Positions 58,046-64,000 of a stretch of 64,000 nt of DNA are shown one piece after another. The notes below the pieces were generated by a model. That model did no database searches. It was not told where the DNA came from and saw nothing but the letters and a program-made list of their open reading frames with translations. The position numbers were made by a program, and so were the translations under genes. The stretch is from the NCBI GenBank assembly GCA_016124755.1, contig WGNA01000002.1:186001-250000 (forward strand). Direction: 5' to 3'. This DNA comes from Bacteroidota bacterium (lineage in GTDB: Bacteria > Bacteroidota > Bacteroidia > NS11-12g > UBA9320). Each line of letters starts with the position of its first letter. Position 1 is the stretch's first letter.

Positions 58046-60520
58046 ATGAAACGAGTCTTCCACAAATTTTTATGGATTTGCCTGTATGTTACTCCGGTAG
58101 TTCTGGGAGGATTTTATCTCGGTTCCCGTTTCATTAAAAAGGCATTGATCGAGGAACTCAACAAACAACTCAACGTTAAAGTAGATGTTCACTCCGTTCG
58201 GTTTTCAGGATTGTCAACCTTCCCCAAACTGGGTTTAACCGTAACCAATACCCGAATTGAGGAGTCGTATTCTTATTTTCATCAACCGCTCTTAACCTGT
58301 GGATTGCTCCGGGTGAAATTTAATCCTGTTCAACTGATCATGGGAAACAATGTAATCGATCAGATTTCCATTTCCGATGGAACGGTTCGGGTTTTTTCCG
58401 GAAAAGATGGTCAGACTAATTTTCAGATTTTTATACCAACAGATTCAACAGAAGAAACCACCGACTTTAAAATCAACCTTAAAAAAATTGTGATCAATCG
58501 ATTCCGGATAATTTATATGGATCAGGAAAATGATCAATCGGCAAATTTCTTTACAGATGAATTAATACTTTCCGGGAAACTGGATTCAGAAAAGTTCAGA
58601 TTAAAAGCAAAAGGAGATGCCCTTTTCGATCATATAAAGATTCAGGATTCACCTATTCTTCAGGGCAAACATTGTTCGTTGGATGCTGATGTGGAAGTGG
58701 ACAGAACCATTAATTCGTATCATATTTCCAAAGCCGATGTTGCGATTGAAGGTTTGAAAGCATCGGTTACCGGAGATATTCTGGTTGTGGGTTCTGTACC
58801 CGATCTGGATCTCAACTTTAGTGGCCGCCAAATGGATATTCAATCACTTCTCGCATTTCTTCCGAACGAGCAACGCTATCCGTTTCGTGAATACCAGAGT
58901 AATGGAAAAATTACCTTAACCGGTCAGATTAAAGGAAGAATTGCGGAAGACCTGATACCGGATTTTATTGTGAATTTCGGTTTAGATGATGTTGGATTAT
59001 TTCATTCTAAAAAGCATATAGACATCCGGAGTATCCGGTTAAACGGAAAGCTGAGTAACATGGCATCTGCAGATCATGAGATGAGATTACATGTGGATGT
59101 ACACGAAATCAGATCTCCGAATACAAGTATTAAAGCAAGAATTGATGTGGACGATTTAGTCAATCCGGAGATTGATTACAGCGGACAGGGAGTACTCGAT
59201 TTGCGCGATGTTTCCGGCTTATTCGATTCAGAAAAAAGTGATGTACAAAAACTCTATGGTGCGGTTCGGTTTAACCTAAAAGGCAAAATTCCGCTGGAGA
59301 AAAATGGTGAGATCAATCCGGAGAGACTCAGAACCGATGGCGATATTGAACTCAAGGATTTCACGCTGTTAAAAAAAGATCTTGAGTCATTGGAACATTT
59401 TTATGCAAGTGTTAGAATAAAAGAGGATGATCTCAGAAATGTATCTGTTTCGGGCAAACTGGATGGAGATAAGATCGATTTTTCAGGAGAAGCCAAGGGT
59501 ATTATTTCTTATCTGGTTTCGGGTTCAAGAATGAACGTTACCGGAAAACTAAAAGCCGGGGATCTCAATCTGAATAAATGGTTTGGTAGTGATTCAACTT
59601 CAGACAAAGTCAAAGAACCGGAACCCGTTTCACTCGATATCGGGATGGATCTGAATGTAGATGTGCAATGTGAAAAGTTCGAATGGACAGATTTAAAAGC
59701 ACAAAAACTATTTGGCAAATTGCGTTGGAAAGGTTCCGACATGCGGGTTGATGATCTGAAATTTGATGCATGGTCGGGCTCGTCTAACGGTGGTTTTATC
59801 ATTCAGAAAAGCAACTACGGTTTTGTATTATCCGCTTCTGCAAATTGCCGGAATGTTTCCATTGAGGAATTGATGAAGGATTTCAAAAACTTTGGTCAGG
59901 CAGAATTTACAGATCACAACTTAAAAGGTCGGGTGAACACTCAAATTGAAACCCGAATTTTATTCGATCCGTATTTTAATGTGATTACCGATAGTCTGAA
60001 ACTGTTCGCAGATGTAGTTATTCAGAAAGGTGTTCTTTACGATTACAAACCGATGGAATCATTATCCGGTTTTGTAAAGCTGAACGATCTCATGAATATC
60101 CGGTTCGATGATTTGAAAAACACACTTACTATCGACAGGGGAATTATTACTATTCCGAAAATGGAAATACGCAATTCGGCAATGAATATTCAGTTAGGCG
60201 GAACCCATACACTCGAAAACTACATGGATTATAAAATGGCGATTCGTGTGACGGAAATTCTTGCCGGGAAATCCGGTTGGGCAAAAAGAAAGGTTGAACA
60301 AAAATTAGAAGAGAACAAAGACGGAGGTCTCACCGCGTATATTCACATGTCTGGAACTCCCGATAATCTTAAAATCCGGTATGATGCAAAATCGGCTGGT
60401 AAGGTTTTAAAGGAAGAAGTAAAACAGGAAAGAAAGAGTTTCTTTCAAGACGTTAAAAAAGAAATAAAGGGAGAAAGTATAGAATCTTCTAAAACAAAAA
60501 AACCCAGGTGGGACGAATAG
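58046..60520 (+). CDS. AsmA family protein
   Basis: N-terminal TM then ELNKQLNVKVDVHSVRFSGLSTFPKLGLTVTNTRIEE; long beta-rich protein ending in the AsmA-like ITIPKMEIRNSAMNIQLGGTHTLENYMDYKMAIRV motif. Confidence 0.9.
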   Translation: MKRVFHKFLWICLYVTPVVLGGFYLGSRFIKKALIEELNKQLNVKVDVHSVRFSGLSTFPKLGLTVTNTRIEESYSYFHQPLLTCGLLRVKFNPVQLIMGNNVIDQISISDGTVRVFSGKDGQTNFQIFIPTDSTEETTDFKINLKKIVINRFRIIYMDQENDQSANFFTDELILSGKLDSEKFRLKAKGDALFDHIKIQDSPILQGKHCSLDADVEVDRTINSYHISKADVAIEGLKASVTGDILVVGSVPDLDLNFSGRQMDIQSLLAFLPNEQRYPFREYQSNGKITLTGQIKGRIAEDLIPDFIVNFGLDDVGLFHSKKHIDIRSIRLNGKLSNMASADHEMRLHVDVHEIRSPNTSIKARIDVDDLVNPEIDYSGQGVLDLRDVSGLFDSEKSDVQKLYGAVRFNLKGKIPLEKNGEINPERLRTDGDIELKDFTLLKKDLESLEHFYASVRIKEDDLRNVSVSGKLDGDKIDFSGEAKGIISYLVSGSRMNVTGKLKAGDLNLNKWFGSDSTSDKVKEPEPVSLDIGMDLNVDVQCEKFEWTDLKAQKLFGKLRWKGSDMRVDDLKFDAWSGSSNGGFIIQKSNYGFVLSASANCRNVSIEELMKDFKNFGQAEFTDHNLKGRVNTQIETRILFDPYFNVITDSLKLFADVVIQKGVLYDYKPMESLSGFVKLNDLMNIRFDDLKNTLTIDRGIITIPKMEIRNSAMNIQLGGTHTLENYMDYKMAIRVTEILAGKSGWAKRKVEQKLEENKDGGLTAYIHMSGTPDNLKIRYDAKSAGKVLKEEVKQERKSFFQDVKKEIKGESIESSKTKKPRWDE

Positions 60521-60534
60521 CCTACCCGGGTTTT
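60499..60534. terminator. Bidirectional intrinsic terminator between asmA-like and DUF3108 genes
   Basis: AAAACCCaGGTGGG - ACGAATAG - CCTACCcGGGTTTT, one mismatch and one G-U pair, A/T tracts on both sides; stop codon in the loop. Confidence 0.85.
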
Positions 60535-60555
60535 TAATATTGAATAATTAACGGA

Positions 60556-61371
60556 TTATTTTTTTTCGAGTGAAGTGAACGGATTTCTCAGACCTTTATA
60601 AGATGTTAAATCCACCTTTAAGGATCCGACGAAAATATCGGTTTGAATTCGTACCGGTACATGGTTAGCATCATCGGTAATCCAAATAGTCATGTCGTCT
60701 TCGTCTTTAAAAACCCGGTCAACAACCAGTTGTGGTCTCAACTTGATACATCTCACTTTGCCAACATCTGATTTGATCGTTTCTTTTCCCAGATATTTAA
60801 ACTGTAGGTTATAGATTTTCTGATCGAGATAAATATTGAGCGGATATGATTTGCCTGCGTATGCATCTGAGAAGTCAATGGTTCTGGCATAAAATGTTCC
60901 GCTCACGATGTCCTGCACATATTCCGGCATGTCCATGTTTTTCTTTTTACCGCGCATCCATTTTTTTTCGTGATCGTAATAAACAAGATCAATGTCTTTG
61001 TAATTGTCTTCCTGAACGGATTTGAAATATTTAAGCGGGGCGATGCTTACGCTGTCAACATTTGATTCGAAATGATCACGCACTTTGTACATCCAGTCAA
61101 AAGAACTAAAGGTTTTTCCTTTTGCAATGATGTGGTAAGTGGGTCGGCCGTTCACTACTTCCGGTGTATCATCAACCTGCATGGAAACGCTGGCTGCGTT
61201 TATAATTCCATAGTGAACCCGGAATTCAAGTTTTTCACCATAAGTGAATGCCGGATTTTTCTGTTTTCGAAATGAGAAATCTTTTTCAGACTGATTGGTA
61301 AATGCAGAAGCTCCGATAAATAATGCGAAGAGCATAACTGGCTTAATGATAGATTTCATAAGGGTCTTCAT
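60556..61371 (-). CDS. DUF3108 domain-containing protein
   Basis: FTYGEKLEFRVHYGIINAASVSMQVDD...SSFDWMYKVRDHFESNVDSVSIAPLKYFKSVQEDNYKD. Confidence 0.9.
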   Translation of the reverse strand: MKTLMKSIIKPVMLFALFIGASAFTNQSEKDFSFRKQKNPAFTYGEKLEFRVHYGIINAASVSMQVDDTPEVVNGRPTYHIIAKGKTFSSFDWMYKVRDHFESNVDSVSIAPLKYFKSVQEDNYKDIDLVYYDHEKKWMRGKKKNMDMPEYVQDIVSGTFYARTIDFSDAYAGKSYPLNIYLDQKIYNLQFKYLGKETIKSDVGKVRCIKLRPQLVVDRVFKDEDDMTIWITDDANHVPVRIQTDIFVGSLKVDLTSYKGLRNPFTSLEKK

Positions 61372-61516
61372 TTGTCTTTCCATACACAAACGATATTCCA
61401 AAAGAATAAAAGATAAATGTCTGTTGCGCTTGTTGTCTGTAATCTTTCAATCTGCTGCTATGGTTCTGTATTATCTATTCTGATTTTCAGCAGGTTTCAA
61501 AAAAGACTTACCCGAT

Positions 61517-61524
61517 TATATTTG
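61517..61524 (+). promoter_or_regulatory. Candidate -7 box TATATTTG
   Basis: Exact TAnnTTTG just upstream of ATG 61531; TTT at 61495-61497 with 19-nt spacer. Confidence 0.3.
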
Positions 61525-61530
61525 TCGTCC

Positions 61531-62658
61531 ATGATAACGAACCTCAGGAGCTTTTGGATGCTCATCCTGTTTACAGTGATGAACACCGCTTCGTATGCTC
61601 AGCTGAACAATAAATTCTTCTGGTTGAACCGACCGGATGCGGAAGCCGGAACCATTCGGCTCAATATTGAAAATTTAAACTACTTCCGGGATGTAGAATA
61701 CAAATCGAATATCGATGAGGGCAGAACCCTTTTTGGGTATCAGTTGGCACCGGAAATTAATTACCAATTGGCAACCGGAGTTCAGATTTCAGGAGGAGTT
61801 TTTATTCAGAAAGATTTTGGCGGACCGGGTTTTTATGCGATCAAACCACTGTATAGTCTACAGTATAATACCGGTAGAAAAACGTTTCGGTTTGGTTATT
61901 TGCTTGGAAGCATGCAACACAATCTCATTGAACCTTTTTACGATCCGGAACGAATTATCGAAAACCGTTTAGAGAATGGTTTTCAGTTTTTGTGGAAACG
62001 CAAACATCTTGATTTCGATTACTGGATCGATTGGCAGAAAATGATTTATCCGAACAGCAATTATCCGGAAATGTTTACCACCGGTTTTTCCGCTAATGTA
62101 TATGCAATTCGAAACGAGAGGATGAAATTCTCTTTTCCTGTTCAAATGTTAGCGCATCATGTGGGTGGAGAAATTGACACTTCACATTCGAATACCACCA
62201 GTCAGTTTAATTTTGATTACGCGACCAAATGGATCTACTTTCCGAAAAATTCCTTTTTCGATTCAATCGATATTCAAGGACACCTCACGTATTATGAAGA
62301 CATCTCAACTTTTCCGGTAAGTTTCATTGACGGATTGGGTCAGTATGTTTCAGCGGCAGCATATTTTAAACACTTCGGAGTAATGTTGAATTACTGGGAT
62401 TCGCACCAGTTTCAGTCACCGATGGGTGATGTAATTTATCATTCTGTGTCGAACAAGAATCCCGACAAGTTTACCTTTTTCTACCGCAAACTTGTTTTGG
62501 GAAGAGTCTTCTTTCAACATCAGATCAGCAAGGATTTAAACTTTCTGTTTCGCACAACGGTTATTCACGATTTTCATCAAAACACCGACGATTTTATTGG
62601 GGAATTTTATTTCCGCTGGACACCCACTTTCACTTTAGGTAAAATCAAAAACCCTTGA
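61531..62658 (+). CDS. Outer-membrane-type hypothetical protein
   Basis: ATG 61531 with signal peptide MITNLRSFWMLILFTVMNTASYAQ; beta-strand rich, aromatic C-terminal strands. Confidence 0.8.
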   Translation: MITNLRSFWMLILFTVMNTASYAQLNNKFFWLNRPDAEAGTIRLNIENLNYFRDVEYKSNIDEGRTLFGYQLAPEINYQLATGVQISGGVFIQKDFGGPGFYAIKPLYSLQYNTGRKTFRFGYLLGSMQHNLIEPFYDPERIIENRLENGFQFLWKRKHLDFDYWIDWQKMIYPNSNYPEMFTTGFSANVYAIRNERMKFSFPVQMLAHHVGGEIDTSHSNTTSQFNFDYATKWIYFPKNSFFDSIDIQGHLTYYEDISTFPVSFIDGLGQYVSAAAYFKHFGVMLNYWDSHQFQSPMGDVIYHSVSNKNPDKFTFFYRKLVLGRVFFQHQISKDLNFLFRTTVIHDFHQNTDDFIGEFYFRWTPTFTLGKIKNP

Positions 62659-62662
62659 TTTA

Positions 62663-63007
62663 ATGGAGTCAGGGGAGCGTTCGTTCGACATAATCCGACT
62701 AAACGATCAATTCAGAATTGCGTTGAAGGAACAAGTCGAAAAAGATCTCAATACCGAACTCTCAGATTTTAACCTCACCACGTACGACGAATTTTTTAGT
62801 GCCGTCTCAAACCGATTGAACCAGATAGATAAATCGGGAGCCGGTTCGCTAATGCAATTGCTTTATAAGGTGGATTTGCCTGAAAAAATATTCCGGCAGA
62901 TTCGGGAAACATCAGAAAATAATTTCATCGACCTACTGGCAGATGCCGTGCTCCGGAGAATATTTCAAAAAGTGTGGACTAGGTTTCAGTTCAAAAAGAG
63001 AATTTGA
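62663..63007 (+). CDS. Conserved hypothetical protein
   Basis: 114 aa ORF 4 bp downstream of the 61531 gene. Confidence 0.7.
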   Translation: MESGERSFDIIRLNDQFRIALKEQVEKDLNTELSDFNLTTYDEFFSAVSNRLNQIDKSGAGSLMQLLYKVDLPEKIFRQIRETSENNFIDLLADAVLRRIFQKVWTRFQFKKRI

Positions 63008-63087
63008 CGTTCCGGCAACAGCGGATTGATTATCAAATAATTTGCAAACGTGTTTTTAAACTAAATTGCCCTTTCAAATTGTATCAA

Positions 63088-63639
63088 ATGAAAAAAATAC
63101 TTCCGCTGATTGCAGTGTTTGCAATTGTCTTTTATTCCTGCAAAGACGATGAGACAGATACAACACCTACTCCAACTGATACCACCAATTACGGAATGAT
63201 AACCAAAGCAGAATGGAGATTGGATTCCGGAATTATTTCGCCTTCAATTGACATCGAAATAGCCGGGAACAAAATAACCGTTAACAATTATTGGGATTTG
63301 CTCTCCTACGCAGGTGGCGGGCAAGTTCTGGATTGCGATAAAGACAACCGAATGATTTGTAAAACCGATTCGTCTGTCGTGATGGATGAAGGTCCGACCA
63401 AATGCGATTCGGGAGATCCTCAAACAACAGATGGAGGGAAGTGGTATCTCTCGGATAATGAGACAAAAATCACCTTCACATCTTTCCCCGGCGACCCAAC
63501 CGGTGAACCCAGAGTTTTGGATATTGATAAGCTAAACACGTCTGCCTTAAATCTTTCAATGATTTACACTTTTGTAAATCCTATTACGAAAGACAGCACC
63601 GATCACACGATTCATCTTTGGTATTCTAACCAAAAATAA
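63088..63639 (+). CDS. Hypothetical lipoprotein
   Basis: ATG 63088, MKKILPLIAVFAIVFYSCKDDETD lipobox followed by Asp/Thr-rich linker. Confidence 0.82.
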   Translation: MKKILPLIAVFAIVFYSCKDDETDTTPTPTDTTNYGMITKAEWRLDSGIISPSIDIEIAGNKITVNNYWDLLSYAGGGQVLDCDKDNRMICKTDSSVVMDEGPTKCDSGDPQTTDGGKWYLSDNETKITFTSFPGDPTGEPRVLDIDKLNTSALNLSMIYTFVNPITKDSTDHTIHLWYSNQK

Positions 63640-63641
63640 GA

Positions 63642-64000
63642 ATGGCCGAATCTTCCCCTTTCCGCTGTAAGTGGTGCGAAAAGGATGACTTGTACAGAAA
63701 ATATCACGATGAAGAATGGGGAAATCCATCTTACGACGATCAACATCTGTTTGAGCATTTAATTCTTGAAACTTTTCAGGCAGGTCTGAGTTGGTATACC
63801 ATATTATCAAAGAGAGAGAACTTCCGGGAGGCATTCGACGGTTTTGATGCGGCTAAAATTTGCACTTACGGTGAGCCCGAAATCCAACGGTTAATGGATA
63901 ATCCGGGAATTATTCGCAACAGGCTAAAGATTCTGGCGGCAATTAATAACGCCGGTCGCTTTCTTGAAACCCAAAAAAAGGAGGGAAGCTTCAGTAATTA
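63642..64000 (+). CDS. tag: DNA-3-methyladenine glycosylase I, partial (runs off right edge)
   Basis: My translation: MAESSPFRCKWCEKDDLYRKYHDEEWGNPSYDDQHLFEHLILETFQAGLSWYTILSKRENFREAFDGFD, the Tag signature (YHDxEWG, ETFQAGLSWxTIL). Confidence 0.95.
   Translation, partial: MAESSPFRCKWCEKDDLYRKYHDEEWGNPSYDDQHLFEHLILETFQAGLSWYTILSKRENFREAFDGFDAAKICTYGEPEIQRLMDNPGIIRNRLKILAAINNAGRFLETQKKEGSFSN

Noticed and set aside
62663-63007. Small ORF as part of a novel operon with neighbouring membrane and lipoprotein genes
   Set aside because: No motif or architecture supports a shared function; kept only as a hypothetical CDS.

Overview
Chromosomal window from a member of the Bacteroidota, judged by the T9SS sorting domains (CHU_C and type A), a PorP/SprF-like protein, DUF4212/SSS and HTH_40-type helicase architectures, and TAnnTTTG promoter motifs. 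It is gene-dense, about 55 CDSs plus one tRNA-Val(TAC), and mostly housekeeping or metabolic. I saw no prophage, CRISPR array, rRNA or canonical defence island. Recognisable content: HMG-CoA reductase (partial, left edge), ligA, dapA, a large CHU_C adhesin followed by a PorP/SprF-SPOR protein, a meta-cleavage lower-pathway operon (hydratase, acylating acetaldehyde dehydrogenase, hydroxy-oxovalerate aldolase, oxalocrotonate decarboxylase), an RND tripartite efflux operon, a REP-associated (IS200-like) transposase gene, an FN3-like/Na-Pi/PhoU transporter, a WYL regulator, a membrane HhH protein, a PNGase F-like secreted protein, an LpxH-like phosphoesterase, an XRE/S24 regulator, a DUF4212/SSS symporter, a GltD-like/2-oxoacid oxidoreductase cluster, PPIase, a PIF1-like helicase, TerC, SDR-type threonine dehydrogenase, GT4, anmK, an amino-acid dehydrogenase, an S41 protease, der, AsmA, DUF3108 and tag (partial, right edge). 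Best leads: (i) a perfect 10-bp inverted repeat between a WYL regulator and a divergent uncharacterised small gene; (ii) a RAYT/Y1 transposase whose expected catalytic YxxxQ tyrosine reads as histidine, with two 16-bp perfect palindromes upstream; (iii) a GltD-like Fe-S flavoprotein next to a gamma-alpha fused 2-oxoacid oxidoreductase; (iv) a PorP/SprF barrel carrying a C-terminal SPOR domain. All family calls come from reading the sequence by eye; no database search was run.
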